This document shows, piece after piece, positions 1-10,038 of a stretch of DNA of 64,000 bases. Below the pieces are notes generated by a model. It worked only from the letters and a program-made list of their open reading frames with translations, had not been told where the DNA came from and did not search any database. The DNA lies in NCBI GenBank assembly GCA_902779765.1, contig CACZCQ010000001.1:232250-296249 (forward strand), given 5' to 3'. This DNA is from an uncultured Bacteroidia bacterium. Its GTDB lineage: Bacteria; Bacteroidota; Bacteroidia; Bacteroidales; UBA932. Position numbers and translations under genes: made by a program. Each line of letters starts with the position of its first letter. The stretch's first letter is position 1.

Positions 1-549
1 GAGACCTGGCAGGGTGGATACAAGGAGTCCTACATGCTCACCAACGACATGAACAATGACGGTTATGCCTATGATGCTATCTATATCCCTACTGATGAGG
101 AGGTTTCTTCCAACAAGTTCCGTTTCATCAATGCTGACAGCCGTGACCGCTTCATGGATTATGTCCATAACAGCAAGTACCTGAGCAAGCACCAGGGCCA
201 GTATGCCGAGGGTTACAGCGTTTACTCACCTTGGGTCCACAGGATCGATTTCAGCTACAAGCACGACTTTACCGTGAAGGTGGGCAACACCAAGAACACC
301 CTTCAGGTCGGCTTCGACCTCAAGAACGCACTCAACCTGTTCAATTCCAATTGGGGCGTCAGCAAGTACCTGAACCCTGCAATCGGTTCAGAGGCACGTA
401 TCCTCAAGTATGAGGGAGTCGATGCAGAAGGTTTCGCCACCTTCTCCACTCCTTCCTCCATCAAGGGCGACACCCAGACCTTCGTACCGTTCCACTCGAT
501 CGGTCAGTGCTGGTTCGCTTCCATCGGCCTCAAATATCTGTTCAACTAA
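1..549 (+). CDS. TonB-dependent receptor, C-terminal part (5' end lies outside the window)
   Basis: The reading frame is open from the first base, so only the last 182 codons are visible. They look like the end of an outer-membrane beta-barrel: alternating aromatic and polar residues, the stretch VHRIDFSYKHDF, the segment NALNLFNSNWGVSKY, and a last strand ending in KYLFN. This style is familiar from Oar-like TonB-dependent receptors of Bacteroidetes, which import substrates across the outer membrane using TonB energy. The next gene starts 16 bases downstream and encodes a lipoprotein, a likely surface partner in one operon. No SusD-type gene follows, so this does not look like a classical SusC/SusD pair. 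The substrate cannot be told, and the plug and signal peptide are not visible. Confidence 0.8.
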   Translation, partial: ETWQGGYKESYMLTNDMNNDGYAYDAIYIPTDEEVSSNKFRFINADSRDRFMDYVHNSKYLSKHQGQYAEGYSVYSPWVHRIDFSYKHDFTVKVGNTKNTLQVGFDLKNALNLFNSNWGVSKYLNPAIGSEARILKYEGVDAEGFATFSTPSSIKGDTQTFVPFHSIGQCWFASIGLKYLFN

Positions 550-565
550 TTAATAGGGAAATCTT

Positions 566-2797
566 ATGAAAGCTAAATATATCTTTACTTCCCTGATTGC
601 CGCTCTCGGTCTCCTTATGACCGCTTGCGTGGAGGAGGCCGACCACTTCCTTGATGAGGTCCAGGTTTCATCCTCATACGTTACATTCTCCGCCGGCGGC
701 GGCTCCGTTCCCGTGGAATTGACGGCAACAGGCTCATGGACGGTTTCCAACCTCCCCTCCTGGGTTACCGTCAGTCCTTCTACCGGTGGTGCCGGAAAGA
801 CCACCGTTACTTTCACAGCCCCCGCTGCCGATGATACACGTGAGGCTACCGCTACGATCGAGTGCGGAGGCAAGACACAGAATATCAATCTCCTTCAGGT
901 AACCCAGAAATCCGAGCCCGTCACGATGACGGTCAAGCAGGCCCTTGAGGTTATCGCTCCGCTCGCTGACCAGGAAGTGGCCGGCGGAACCTACCGTGTG
1001 AAGGGTATAGTCTGCAAGATAGATGATCTGAGCAAGCAGTATGGCAACGCTACTTACTACCTGTCAGATGACGGTTCGTTCACCGCTGGTTCCTGGCTTG
1101 AGGTCTATCGTGGCCTTTGGCTCAACGGTGCGGCTATCACGACCGGTGACGAGTTCTCGGTAGGTGATGAACTCACTATCGAAGGTTCCCTCATGAACTA
1201 CAAGGGAACTCCCGAGACCAAGGAGAAGACCGCTATCGTCGTTGCTTTCAAAAAGTCCCTTATCAGCGTCGATGCTTTGGATTTCGATAAGCTTCCTTGC
1301 ATTGACACGACTTTCAACCTTGTGGTTACCGCAAAGGAAAGCCCGCTTCTTGTGACCTGCGATGCCGATTGGCTCCAGATTACCGACGTGAACAAGGACG
1401 GGAGCTATAAACTCCATGCGGATGAGAACACCCGCACAGCCGAGCGTAAGGCTGCGATCACCATCAAGGGCCCCACAGCTCTCAAGACTATCGAGATTAC
1501 CCAGGCCGGTACTCCTGCGACCGGTATGTCCGTGACCGAGATCATAGCTGCTGCAGACAAGGATAAGGTCCAGACCCTGCCTTCAACCGTGGTAGTGGCC
1601 CTTACGACCAGGGGAGCAGTCCTTTCCGATGGAGAGAACTGCATCTACGCCTACGGCGACAAGGCTGCCGCCCTGAAGGTTGGTGACGGAGTCAAGTTGT
1701 CCGCTACCAAGACTACCTACTACGGAGTTCCCGAACTTACATTCTCAGACACCGATGAGGTATTCGTCGACAGCGAAGGCAATGCCGTTGTCCATCCTGA
1801 AGCTACCGACATTACTGCGAAGGCTGCAGAGTATTCCTCGGCCGTTGCTGAATATGTCAAGCTGTCCGGAGTCCTTAAAGTTTCCGGTAACTACTATAAC
1901 ATGGAGATCGACGGAATCGATCCCGAGGTTCTCCAGGGTAGCATCAATTACCCTGTGGATGCGCTCGACGCAAAGAGCTTCGACGGAAAGAAGATCACCG
2001 TGACCGGCTACTTCAACGGAACCAACGTCAACAAGAATACTGGTGTCAAGTATGTCAATGTGATCGCCACCAAGATTGCCGAGTTCGTCGATAACCCCAA
2101 GGGAACCCTCAAGAACCCGTACGAGGCCACTGAACTTGCTGAACTCCTCAAGTCCGGCACAGTCCCCGAGGGTAATGTCTATGCCCGTGGTATCATCAAC
2201 AAGATCGACAATGTCAGCACCCAGTATGGTAATGCCCAGTATTGGCTCTCTACTGACGGTTCCGCTGCCGATCTTGAGGTTTACCGTGGCTTCTATTATG
2301 GTGGAGAAAAGTTTACTGAAGAGACTGCCGAGGCCATCAAGGTCGGTGACGAAGTCGTGGTTTACGGTAAGGTTAAGGTTTATGGTGAAACCCCTGAGTT
2401 TGATGCCAACAATTATCTGGTGACTATCAATGGCAAGGCTGCTCCTTCCGGAAGCGGTACTGCCGAGGATCCTTACAACATCACCAAGCTTGCAGACTTG
2501 CTCCTCTCCGGCGAGACCGTCGAGGGTGAAGTCTATGCCAAGGGTATCATCTCCCAGATTGACAATGTCAGCATCCAGTACGGAAATGCCCAGTACTGGC
2601 TTTCCGATGACGGAAGCAAGAAGTATCAGCTTGAGGTTTACCGCGGCTTATGGTTCGGTGGTGCCAAGTTCACCTCCGAGGACCAGATAGCACTTGGTGA
2701 CGAGGTCGTCGTCTGTGGAAAGGTGAAAGTTTACAACGGAACACCGGAGTTCGACGCCAACAACAAGATCATCTCCCTGAACGGAAAGACCGAATAG
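566..2797 (+). CDS. BACON-domain surface lipoprotein with repeated OB-fold-like modules
   Basis: A 743-residue exported protein. The signal peptide ends in the lipobox LLMTAC (Cys21), so it should be lipid-anchored, probably on the cell surface. Residues about 31-115 form a BACON-type domain (ATGSWTVSNLPSWVTVSP), and a second one lies at about 232-315. Between and after them are modules with the pattern VKGIVCKID...QYGNATYYLSDDG...LEVYRGLW...VGDELTIEG, which look OB-fold-like (inference). The last two copies, about 512-625 and 626-743, are nearly identical in layout, suggesting a recent duplication. BACON domains are common in Bacteroidetes surface proteins that bind glycans or mucin. The gene follows the receptor by 16 bases and is closed by a strong terminator. 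The ligand is unknown. Confidence 0.75.
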   Translation: MKAKYIFTSLIAALGLLMTACVEEADHFLDEVQVSSSYVTFSAGGGSVPVELTATGSWTVSNLPSWVTVSPSTGGAGKTTVTFTAPAADDTREATATIECGGKTQNINLLQVTQKSEPVTMTVKQALEVIAPLADQEVAGGTYRVKGIVCKIDDLSKQYGNATYYLSDDGSFTAGSWLEVYRGLWLNGAAITTGDEFSVGDELTIEGSLMNYKGTPETKEKTAIVVAFKKSLISVDALDFDKLPCIDTTFNLVVTAKESPLLVTCDADWLQITDVNKDGSYKLHADENTRTAERKAAITIKGPTALKTIEITQAGTPATGMSVTEIIAAADKDKVQTLPSTVVVALTTRGAVLSDGENCIYAYGDKAAALKVGDGVKLSATKTTYYGVPELTFSDTDEVFVDSEGNAVVHPEATDITAKAAEYSSAVAEYVKLSGVLKVSGNYYNMEIDGIDPEVLQGSINYPVDALDAKSFDGKKITVTGYFNGTNVNKNTGVKYVNVIATKIAEFVDNPKGTLKNPYEATELAELLKSGTVPEGNVYARGIINKIDNVSTQYGNAQYWLSTDGSAADLEVYRGFYYGGEKFTEETAEAIKVGDEVVVYGKVKVYGETPEFDANNYLVTINGKAAPSGSGTAEDPYNITKLADLLLSGETVEGEVYAKGIISQIDNVSIQYGNAQYWLSDDGSKKYQLEVYRGLWFGGAKFTSEDQIALGDEVVVCGKVKVYNGTPEFDANNKIISLNGKTE

Positions 2798-2824
2798 GTC
2801 GGACTTTGACCAGATATCATCCGG

Positions 2825-2858
2825 GGCCGGTTCAATTGAACCGGCCTCGCTTTTTTTT
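2825..2858 (+). terminator. Intrinsic terminator after the lipoprotein gene
   Basis: A perfect palindrome with 11-base arms (GGCCGGTTCAA and its complement, 2825-2846) is followed by TCGC and a run of eight T (2851-2858). It sits 28 bases after the stop codon and separates this operon from the downstream GH92 gene. Confidence 0.9.
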
Positions 2859-2885
2859 GTTATCTTTACGGAAGAGTCATCCGGA

Positions 2886-5840
2886 ATGATCATGAGACAC
2901 TATTCTTTCATCGTCGCGACAATAGCCTTGTTGCTTATGTTTGCCGGCTGCGGCAAGGATTTGGAACCTGTCGATTATGTCAACCCCTATGCCGGGAACA
3001 TCAGCCATCTGCTGGTACCTACCTATCCTACGGTCCAGCTCCCGAATTCTATGCTGAGGGTTTACCCCGAGCGTTCGGACTACACTTCAGAGTATCTGCG
3101 GGGACTGCCCGTGATCGTAACCAACCACAGGGAGCGTTCGGCGTTCAAACTGTCGGTGGTCCGACAGGCCGACCAGACTGCCGTAGGGCCGGTCGTCTCA
3201 ATGCCTTACGACAATGAGCATCTGACTCCGTATTCCTATGACGTTACCCTTTGGGACGGGGCAATTCAGGCAAAGTACGCCCTTTCGCATCAGAGTGCGG
3301 TTTATTTATTGGAGTCCGGAGAACCATTCAAGGTGATTCTGTCCGGCAGGGGAGGAGAAATCACCTGGAACGGTGAGGCTTTGGAAGGATGGCAGACCGT
3401 TGAAGGCGAGACCAGGGTATATGTATTCATGGAGCCGGAAATGATGCCGTCCAAGGTGGATACGGTCAGCAGGGGGAACAACAGCTGGGTGACCCTCAGT
3501 TTCAGGGAACCGGTGGTAAGGCTCCGTTACGGTGTCTCGTTCATCGACGTCGCGCAGGCCAGGGCGAATCTCCGGAGGGAGATTTCCGGCTATGACGTGG
3601 ATGCTCTGGCAGCCGAAGGACGAAGGATCTGGAACGAAAACCTCGGGAGGATCCGGGTAAAGGGAGACGAAAAACGCAAGATAGTTTTTTACACATCCTA
3701 CTACAGGACTTTCGAGAGGCCCGTATGCCTCAGCGAGGACGGACGTTACTGGAGCGCCTATGACAATAAGGTCCATGAGGACGGAGGCACTCCGTTCTAT
3801 ACCGATGACTGGATCTGGGATACCTACAGGGCGGCCCATCCGCTCAGGACCCTTATGGACCAGTCTCTGGAAGAGAATATACTCGCTTCTTTCCTGAGGA
3901 TGGCGGACCAGATGGGAACCGGATGGATGCCGACGTTCCCGGAAGTGACCGGGGATTCAAGAAGGATGAACAGCAACCACGGTATCCCTGCTTTCGCCGA
4001 CGCCATGGCAAAGGGGCTCAAGGTCGATGCGAAGGCGGCTTTCGAGGCAGGGAAGAAGGCATTGACGGAGAAGACGCTGGTTCCATGGTCCGGGAATCCG
4101 GCCGGAGAGATTGACGGTTTCTATTGGGAACACGGATATATCCCCGCCCTCCGTGACGGGGAAGTAGAGACGGATCCCAATGTCGGTTGGGAGAACCGCC
4201 AGCCGGTGGCGGTCAGCCTTGGTACGGCATACGATAGCTGGGCTCTGTCCAAACTTGCGGAAGCGGCTGGAAATAAGGAAGATGCGGAATATTTCCGGGA
4301 ATGGTCGAAGAATTATGCCCTCCTTTTCAATCCGGAGACACTGTTCTTCCATCCCAAGGACAAGGAAGGAAACTTCATACCTGACCTCGACTACAATTTC
4401 CCGGGAGGGATGGGTGCCCGCGAGTATTATGACGAGAACAACGCCTGGGTGTACCGCTGGGACGTCCAGCACGACATCCCCGGACTTGTAGTCCTGATGG
4501 GAGGTCCCGAGCGCTTCTGCATGGAGCTCGACAGGATGTTCGCCACGCCTCTGGGGAGGAGCAAATATTCATTCTACGCCAAGCTTCCGGACCATACCGG
4601 CAATGTCGGCCAGTTCTCGATGGCCAACGAACCGTCGTTGCATATACCTTATCTCTATAATTACGCCGGAGCCCCCTGGAAGACCCAGAAGCGGGTGCGC
4701 CAGATGCTTGACACCTGGTTCCGCGACGACCTGATGGGCGTTCCCGGCGACGAGGACGGGGGCGGAATGACCTCGTTCGTGGTCTTCTCATCCCTCGGTC
4801 TCTATCCTGTTACCCCCGGAGAACCGGTATACACCATAGGCAGCCCGGTTTTCTCGGATGCCAGCCTGAAGGTTTCAAGCGGAAAGGTTTTCCGTATCGT
4901 TGCCAAGGACGTGTCCGATGACAACAAGTACATCCAGAACGCCACCCTGAACGGGAAGCCTCTGGAGGGCCCCTGGATCAGCCATGATGAGATTATGGCC
5001 GGAGGGACCCTGACTCTCGTGATGGGACCTCTTCCGAACAGGGAATGGGGTGCGGTCAGCCCCTCCGACAAGAAGGAATGGGATGCGGCAGGATGGGAAT
5101 GGAAACCTGTCGGGGATAATGCCGAATGGACCTATGCCCAGTTCCCGTTCAGGGGGACTACCCAGAGTATCAGCATCGTGAGATATCCTGCATCCAAGCG
5201 GGCGACTGCCTTGGTCCATGCTCCTGGAGAGATGGCCAACACCACGGATTCCATAGCACGCAGGGAGGGCGCCCGTATCGCCTTGAACGGCAGTTTCTTC
5301 AACATGAGGAGACTTATCCCCCACACCTTCTTCTGCATCGACGGCGAGGTCTTGGGACAGACTCCGGCCTCCGGAGAGTCACGCTCCGACGGAGTCCTGG
5401 CCATCAAGGACCGTGAAGGCCATCAGCTGGAGCTCCTCCAGTACGACAGTACCAAGGTCGAATCATACAGGACAGGGTATCATTCAGCCCTGGCCTCGGG
5501 CCCTGTCCTGAGGCTTGACGGCAAGGCTCCTGCATTCGATAATGGGGCTTCCTTCAATTACATGCGCCATCCCAGGACCGTCATAGGCTGGGATGATAAA
5601 GGAGAGGTCTATATGATTGTCGTTGACGGCCGGTTCCCGGGGCAGGCCGACGGAATGAGCATCACGGAACTCGCCGCCGTAGCCAGGATGCTGGGACTCA
5701 AGGATGCCTTGAACCTCGACGGAGGCGGCTCATCGACCCTGTGGACCGATGCCACCGGTATAATCAATTTCCCTTACGACAACAGGAAGTTCGACCACGA
5801 GGGCGCCCGGAAGGTCCCGAATATCGTGATCGTCAAGTGA
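2886..5840 (+). CDS. Lipoprotein with GH92 domain fused to a C-terminal phosphodiester glycosidase (NAGPA-like) domain
   Basis: A 984-residue protein with a lipobox-type signal (LLMFAGCG). Residues about 30-720 are GH92-like, a family of calcium-dependent exo-alpha-mannosidases. The acid-loop region reads SMANEPSLH (about 581) and the base-loop region reads GDEDGGGMTSFVVFSSLGLYPV (about 620; shown here only as a landmark). Both key acidic positions appear present, but the usual HGNEPSHH is altered. Residues about 747-984 match the NAGPA/DUF2233 phosphodiester glycosidase fold, with its hallmark NLDGGGSSTLW near 942. That family removes GlcNAc from GlcNAc-1-phospho-6-mannose. The fusion suggests action on phosphomannosyl glycans (inference). 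An in-frame Met at 2892 is an alternative start. The gene is convergent with cysS, with five bases between the stop codons. Confidence 0.82.
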   Translation: MIMRHYSFIVATIALLLMFAGCGKDLEPVDYVNPYAGNISHLLVPTYPTVQLPNSMLRVYPERSDYTSEYLRGLPVIVTNHRERSAFKLSVVRQADQTAVGPVVSMPYDNEHLTPYSYDVTLWDGAIQAKYALSHQSAVYLLESGEPFKVILSGRGGEITWNGEALEGWQTVEGETRVYVFMEPEMMPSKVDTVSRGNNSWVTLSFREPVVRLRYGVSFIDVAQARANLRREISGYDVDALAAEGRRIWNENLGRIRVKGDEKRKIVFYTSYYRTFERPVCLSEDGRYWSAYDNKVHEDGGTPFYTDDWIWDTYRAAHPLRTLMDQSLEENILASFLRMADQMGTGWMPTFPEVTGDSRRMNSNHGIPAFADAMAKGLKVDAKAAFEAGKKALTEKTLVPWSGNPAGEIDGFYWEHGYIPALRDGEVETDPNVGWENRQPVAVSLGTAYDSWALSKLAEAAGNKEDAEYFREWSKNYALLFNPETLFFHPKDKEGNFIPDLDYNFPGGMGAREYYDENNAWVYRWDVQHDIPGLVVLMGGPERFCMELDRMFATPLGRSKYSFYAKLPDHTGNVGQFSMANEPSLHIPYLYNYAGAPWKTQKRVRQMLDTWFRDDLMGVPGDEDGGGMTSFVVFSSLGLYPVTPGEPVYTIGSPVFSDASLKVSSGKVFRIVAKDVSDDNKYIQNATLNGKPLEGPWISHDEIMAGGTLTLVMGPLPNREWGAVSPSDKKEWDAAGWEWKPVGDNAEWTYAQFPFRGTTQSISIVRYPASKRATALVHAPGEMANTTDSIARREGARIALNGSFFNMRRLIPHTFFCIDGEVLGQTPASGESRSDGVLAIKDREGHQLELLQYDSTKVESYRTGYHSALASGPVLRLDGKAPAFDNGASFNYMRHPRTVIGWDDKGEVYMIVVDGRFPGQADGMSITELAAVARMLGLKDALNLDGGGSSTLWTDATGIINFPYDNRKFDHEGARKVPNIVIVK

Positions 5841-5845
5841 CATGA

Positions 5846-7366
5846 TTATTCGATCGTCCACTCGGCACCGTCCTTGGTATCCTTCACGGTGATGCCGAGG
5901 GCTTTCAGGTGGTCACGGATCGCATCGCTCAACGCCCAGTCCTTGGCGGCCTTGGCCTTGGCCCTTTCTTCGAGGACCATGTCCATGAGTCCGGAGATGA
6001 CTTCCTGACCCTTGCCGCTTTCCCCTGCAGCTTCATCCCTGAGTCCAAGGACACCGAATACGATGTCGTCAAAGATCTGTGCCAGGGCTACCCGGTCGTT
6101 TGCTGTCAGCTTGACCGAACCTGACTTGGCGGAATTGATGATCCTTACGGCCTCGAATATGTGCGACAGTGCGACAGGAGTGTTGAGGTCATCGCAGAGG
6201 GCATCGTAGACGCCGTCGAAGATTGCCTTGATTTCAGGGGAATCTGCAACGCAGTTGTCAGGTGCTGTCGCGTTGGACAGTTCACCGTACGGCAGTGGTT
6301 CGGCAGGTTCACCAACCAGGTCCTTGTAGGCCTGGAGTACCCTCTTGAGAGCCTTCTCCGAAGCCTGGAGGGCTTCGTTGCTGAAGTCAAGGGTGCCGCG
6401 GTAGTGCGCCTGGAGAATGAAGAACCGTACGGTCATCGGGGAATAAGCCTGCTCGAGCTTCGGGTGGTTTCCGGAGAACAGCTCCGGAAGGGTGATGAAG
6501 TTCCCGAGAGACTTGCCCATCTTCTGGCCGTTGATCGTGATCATGTTGTTATGGACCCAGTAACGTACGCCCTGAGTGCCTCTCCACGCCACGTTCTGGG
6601 CAATCTCGCATTCGTGATGCGGGAACATCAGGTCCATTCCGCCTCCGTGGATGTCGAATTCCTCTCCAAGATACTTCTCACCCATCACCGAGCACTCCAG
6701 ATGCCAGCCCGGGAAACCCTCGCTCCAGGGACTCGGCCAATGCATTATGTGCTCAGGCTCCGCCTTTTTCCAAAGCGCGAAATCATAAGGAGCCCTTTTG
6801 TCACTCTGTCCGTCCAGCGAACGGGTGCCTTCAAGGGTGTCGTCGAGATTGCGTCCTGAAAGGATGCCGTAGTGATGCTTCTCGTTGTATTTCTGGACGT
6901 CGAAGTAGACGGAACCATTTGAGATATAGGCATATCCGGCCTCAAGGATTTTCTTGATGGTCTCTATCTGCTCGATGATGTGCCCGGAGGCCCTGGGCTC
7001 GATCGAAGGGGGAGCGACGTTCAGAAGCCTCATGGCCTCGTGGTATCTGAAAGTATAGCTCTGGACCACTTCCATGGGTTCGAGCTGCTCCAGGCGCGCC
7101 TTCTTGCTTATCTTGTCCTCACCTTCATCCGCATCGTGCTCGAGATGGCCCACGTCAGTGATGTTGCGGACATAACGAACCTTGTAACCCAGATGCCTCA
7201 GGAGTTTGAACAGTACATCGTAGGTCACTCCCGGCCTGGCGTGGCCCAGATGGGCGTCGCCGTATACGGTCGGGCCGCAGACATACATGCCCACATGGCC
7301 TTCATGGACCGGTTTGAAAAGTTCCTTGTTCTTGGTAAGGGTGTTCGTCAGATAAAGATTCCTCAT
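5846..7366 (-). CDS. cysS: Cysteine--tRNA ligase
   Basis: A 506-residue class I aminoacyl-tRNA synthetase that charges tRNA-Cys in the cytoplasm. The N-terminus carries the zinc-site cysteine and HIGH-type motif in [18 protein letters not shown]. The KMSKS-type loop reads [11 protein letters not shown]. Zinc-ligand regions HLECSVMG and [10 protein letters not shown] are also visible, and the C-terminal DALR-type anticodon-binding region is complete. The length is somewhat above the roughly 460 residues of E. coli CysS, as is common in Bacteroidetes. The start [17 protein letters not shown] places the HIGH motif near residue 35, as expected. It is the last gene of the leftward run but has its own -7 box upstream. 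Confidence 0.97.
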   Translation of the reverse strand: MRNLYLTNTLTKNKELFKPVHEGHVGMYVCGPTVYGDAHLGHARPGVTYDVLFKLLRHLGYKVRYVRNITDVGHLEHDADEGEDKISKKARLEQLEPMEVVQSYTFRYHEAMRLLNVAPPSIEPRASGHIIEQIETIKKILEAGYAYISNGSVYFDVQKYNEKHHYGILSGRNLDDTLEGTRSLDGQSDKRAPYDFALWKKAEPEHIMHWPSPWSEGFPGWHLECSVMGEKYLGEEFDIHGGGMDLMFPHHECEIAQNVAWRGTQGVRYWVHNNMITINGQKMGKSLGNFITLPELFSGNHPKLEQAYSPMTVRFFILQAHYRGTLDFSNEALQASEKALKRVLQAYKDLVGEPAEPLPYGELSNATAPDNCVADSPEIKAIFDGVYDALCDDLNTPVALSHIFEAVRIINSAKSGSVKLTANDRVALAQIFDDIVFGVLGLRDEAAGESGKGQEVISGLMDMVLEERAKAKAAKDWALSDAIRDHLKALGITVKDTKDGAEWTIE

Positions 7367-7391
7367 CTCAAATGATTCTGTTTACAAAATC

Positions 7392-7399
7392 CAAATGTA
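7392..7399 (-). promoter_or_regulatory. -7 promoter box for cysS
   Basis: On the minus strand the sequence reads TACATTTG, an exact match to the Bacteroidetes -7 consensus TAnnTTTG. It lies 25 bases before the cysS start codon. No convincing -33 TTG at the usual 19-21 base spacing was seen. Confidence 0.6.
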
Positions 7400-7431
7400 C
7401 GCCTTTTTGGCGGAAAATGGAAATCAAGGCT

Positions 7432-7593
7432 TTATTCCGCCGGGGAGAAATCCTCTTTTCCGACTCCGCAAAGAGGGCATACCCAATCCTCGGGGAGGTC
7501 TTCGAAGGCTGTTCCGGGAGCGATTCCGTTTTCCGGATCGCCGGCTGCGGGATCATATTCGTATCCGCAGACATCGCAAGTGTACTTTTTCAT
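7432..7593 (-). CDS. Rubredoxin
   Basis: A 53-residue protein beginning [15 protein letters not shown] and ending with the second knuckle [15 protein letters not shown]. The two CxxCG-type pairs are the four iron ligands of rubredoxin, a small cytoplasmic one-electron carrier of anaerobes. It often feeds superoxide reductase, rubrerythrin or other oxygen-defence enzymes. A longer reading frame extends upstream to 7692, but it runs through the transporter gene's end and has no rubredoxin features, so the internal Met at 7593 was chosen. It lies 23 bases after the transporter gene and may be co-transcribed with the corrinoid cassette, where an electron donor could be useful (inference). Confidence 0.95.
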   Translation of the reverse strand: MKKYTCDVCGYEYDPAAGDPENGIAPGTAFEDLPEDWVCPLCGVGKEDFSPAE

Positions 7594-7616
7594 AATAGTG
7601 TTGATTGATAATGTTG

Positions 7617-9074
7617 TCAGGTCTTTACAGGCCTGTATTTCGGTACAAGAGATATCATTACGGTCCAGGACAGTAGATAGGCCAGACCGCAATAACAGAA
7701 TATGATGAAATAACCGGCCGGCTTGCCTTCGAATCCGAGGAAGCGGAAGGAACTGCCCGCCTTTTCAGCGAATGTGAAAAGGTTGCCGGCGATTTTCTGC
7801 AGGGCCATGGTGGAGATGCCTCCTGCTAGGGAACTCAGGCCTGTCATCGTGGCTATGGTGCTCTTTGGAAAGAGATCACTGATTACGCTGTACTGGTTGG
7901 CGGCCCAGGCGGAATGACCGGCAGCTGCCAGTCCGATAAGGACCGCAGGCCACCAGGGGGTGTTGAACCAGGCCCCCATGGGTTGGGCAAGCAGGGAGAA
8001 CAACGGAAACAACGCGAATATGAACATTGACTTCATGCGGGCGTCGTACGGATGCATTCCTTTCTTTTCGACGAAATACTTGGGGACATATCCTCCGAAG
8101 ATGGACAGGACGGAACAGATGGCGTAGAGCGTGATGAGCAGCAGCTTGCCCGTCGTCGAACTGGCCTTTGACCCGAACTGTGTGTCGAAATATGACGGTG
8201 CCCAGAACAGGAAGAACCACCAGACGCAGTCAGAGATGAACTTGCCCAGGATTACGCACCAGGCCTGGCGGTATTTCAGGCACTCCCGGAGGGGAATGCT
8301 TTTTTCCTCCGCCGATGCGGCCCGCCGGATTTCTTCTTCGGCATCGTCCTGGTGGATATATTCAAGTTCCTTACCGTTCACGTGCCTGCTGTCTTCCGGC
8401 CTGTCGTACAGGAATATCCAGAAGAATACCCAGATGAAGCCGATCGCTCCTATGATGATGAAGGCCATCTCCCAGCCGTAATGCTTGGCGAGGGCGGGGA
8501 TGCATAGCGGGGCTGTAAGGGCCCCCACGGATGCTCCGGCGTTGAATATGGTGGTGGCGAAGGCGCGGTCCTTCTTCGGGAAATACTCTGCAGTTACCTT
8601 GATCGCGGAAGGGAAGTTGCCGGCCTCTCCCAAAGCCAGCACACCCCTGCAGAACATGAACAGGTAGACCGAAGTGGTCGATACGGCGAGCGCCACGTTG
8701 CTGCCTGCTTCCACAGCCTTGAGTGCGGAGGCTGAGCCGAGCCCTGTCAGTGATGCAGTCATCCATCCCGTGGCCGCATGAAGGCACGCTCCAGCCGACC
8801 AGATGAGGATGGAGACAAGATAGCCGCGCTTCACTCCTATCCAATCTATGAACTTGCCTGCAAAGAGGCAGCACACTGCATAGAAGATGCTGAAGAATCC
8901 GGTCACGGTACCATATTCAGCATCGGTCCAGTGGAATTCCGGTTTGATGAATTCTTCGTAGGTGAGCGACAGGACCTGACGGTCCAGGTAGTTGACGGTC
9001 GTGGCGAAGAAAAGGAGCGCGCACATCCACCAACGGAACGAGGTCATCGATGAAGCGTAGTCAATCCTTTTCAT
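7617..9074 (-). CDS. MFS transporter of the ACS/hexuronate (ExuT-like) family
   Basis: A 485-residue polytopic inner-membrane protein. The N-terminus [20 protein letters not shown] and the loop [19 protein letters not shown] are typical of the anion:cation symporter branch that includes ExuT (hexuronates), glucarate and related organic-acid carriers. About twelve hydrophobic segments can be counted, with a charged central loop (about 240-270). It likely imports an organic anion with protons. Its start overlaps the stop of the upstream zinc methyltransferase by 14 bases, which suggests translational coupling. The transported compound may therefore be the methylated substrate of the corrinoid cassette (inference). 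Exact substrate unknown. Confidence 0.85.
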   Translation of the reverse strand: MKRIDYASSMTSFRWWMCALLFFATTVNYLDRQVLSLTYEEFIKPEFHWTDAEYGTVTGFFSIFYAVCCLFAGKFIDWIGVKRGYLVSILIWSAGACLHAATGWMTASLTGLGSASALKAVEAGSNVALAVSTTSVYLFMFCRGVLALGEAGNFPSAIKVTAEYFPKKDRAFATTIFNAGASVGALTAPLCIPALAKHYGWEMAFIIIGAIGFIWVFFWIFLYDRPEDSRHVNGKELEYIHQDDAEEEIRRAASAEEKSIPLRECLKYRQAWCVILGKFISDCVWWFFLFWAPSYFDTQFGSKASSTTGKLLLITLYAICSVLSIFGGYVPKYFVEKKGMHPYDARMKSMFIFALFPLFSLLAQPMGAWFNTPWWPAVLIGLAAAGHSAWAANQYSVISDLFPKSTIATMTGLSSLAGGISTMALQKIAGNLFTFAEKAGSSFRFLGFEGKPAGYFIIFCYCGLAYLLSWTVMISLVPKYRPVKT

Positions 9075-10038
9075 TGTAGTCGGAAAGGGCTTGGTAGAAT
9101 GCCTGGATGTTCACGACAGGGGTGCGGGGCGGTACGTCGCATCCGGTCGATAGGATGAAATTGCCGAAACCTGCCGTCTTGCCAAGAAGCTCGGATACAG
9201 CGGCATATACCTGTTCGGGAGAAGCCTGCTGCATAACGGTCACGGGATCGATGTTTCCCATCACCGGAAGCTCCGGCGGGCAGGTTTTCAGGGCTTCCAC
9301 CATATCCGCACGGTTGCCGAAATGGAGTGCCGAGGCTCCGGAACGGATCATGGCGTCGGTACAGTGCCCGGTGTTGCCGCAGTTGTGCAGCACGATAGAG
9401 AAACCGTCATCCTGGACCGCATCGACGATTCTCCTGACATAGACCGATGAGTACAGGTAGCAGTCGTCGTTGGAAACGAGTCCGGAGGCCGGTTCGGCGA
9501 GTATCACTCCGTCGATTCCGGTCCCTTTCATCGCAAGCAGGTAGGAAGTGATGAAAGCCGTACACTTCTCAAGGAGCATCGTGACAGTCTCCGGTTCGAT
9601 GTACATCGCCATCATCAGCTCCGAGAGGTCGAAAAGCCTGCCGGCCAGGGAAAATGGACCTATGCAGCCGCCGAAAACCTTCTTGTCCTTGATACGTGAA
9701 GCTACGATCCGGTTGGCCTTGAGATACTCGGGTATCCTTCCCTTGTCCAGCGAGGGGACTTCAAGTCCGGCCACCGATCCTGCATCATGGACAAGCCTTC
9801 CGAGAATGCTCGGAATCTCATTCTCTGAGAACCTTATCTGTGCGCCGAAAGCCTCTGCTTCAACAGTCAGGTCCATGATAGCGGTAACTGCATCGGCCGG
9901 GAACCGGTCGTTGAGAGCGCATATGGCGTCTGCGTGTGCCTGCCCGTCTGTCACCGCCTTCAGGACCGTACTTCCGCAAAGCTCGATCCCCGGATGAGTC
10001 ATGATGGGGATGGCTAGGCGTTTCTTCTTTTGAAGCAT
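9061..10038 (-). CDS. MtaA/MtbA-like zinc methyltransferase, uroporphyrinogen decarboxylase superfamily
   Basis: A 325-residue soluble protein of the UROD/methyltransferase fold. It keeps the zinc-ligand pattern of corrinoid-protein methyltransferases: His-x-Cys in VLHNCGNTGHC, and a distal Cys in FILSTGCDVPPRTP. In the methanogen relatives MtaA and MtbA such a site activates a thiol to accept a methyl group from methyl-corrinoid protein. Here the acceptor could be a thiol such as homocysteine, but that is inference. The chosen start is MLQKKKRLAIPIMTHPG; upstream in-frame codons lie inside the preceding gene and look unlike the family. It overlaps that gene by 25 bases and the downstream transporter by 14. 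Confidence 0.82.
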   Translation of the reverse strand: MLQKKKRLAIPIMTHPGIELCGSTVLKAVTDGQAHADAICALNDRFPADAVTAIMDLTVEAEAFGAQIRFSENEIPSILGRLVHDAGSVAGLEVPSLDKGRIPEYLKANRIVASRIKDKKVFGGCIGPFSLAGRLFDLSELMMAMYIEPETVTMLLEKCTAFITSYLLAMKGTGIDGVILAEPASGLVSNDDCYLYSSVYVRRIVDAVQDDGFSIVLHNCGNTGHCTDAMIRSGASALHFGNRADMVEALKTCPPELPVMGNIDPVTVMQQASPEQVYAAVSELLGKTAGFGNFILSTGCDVPPRTPVVNIQAFYQALSDYNEKD

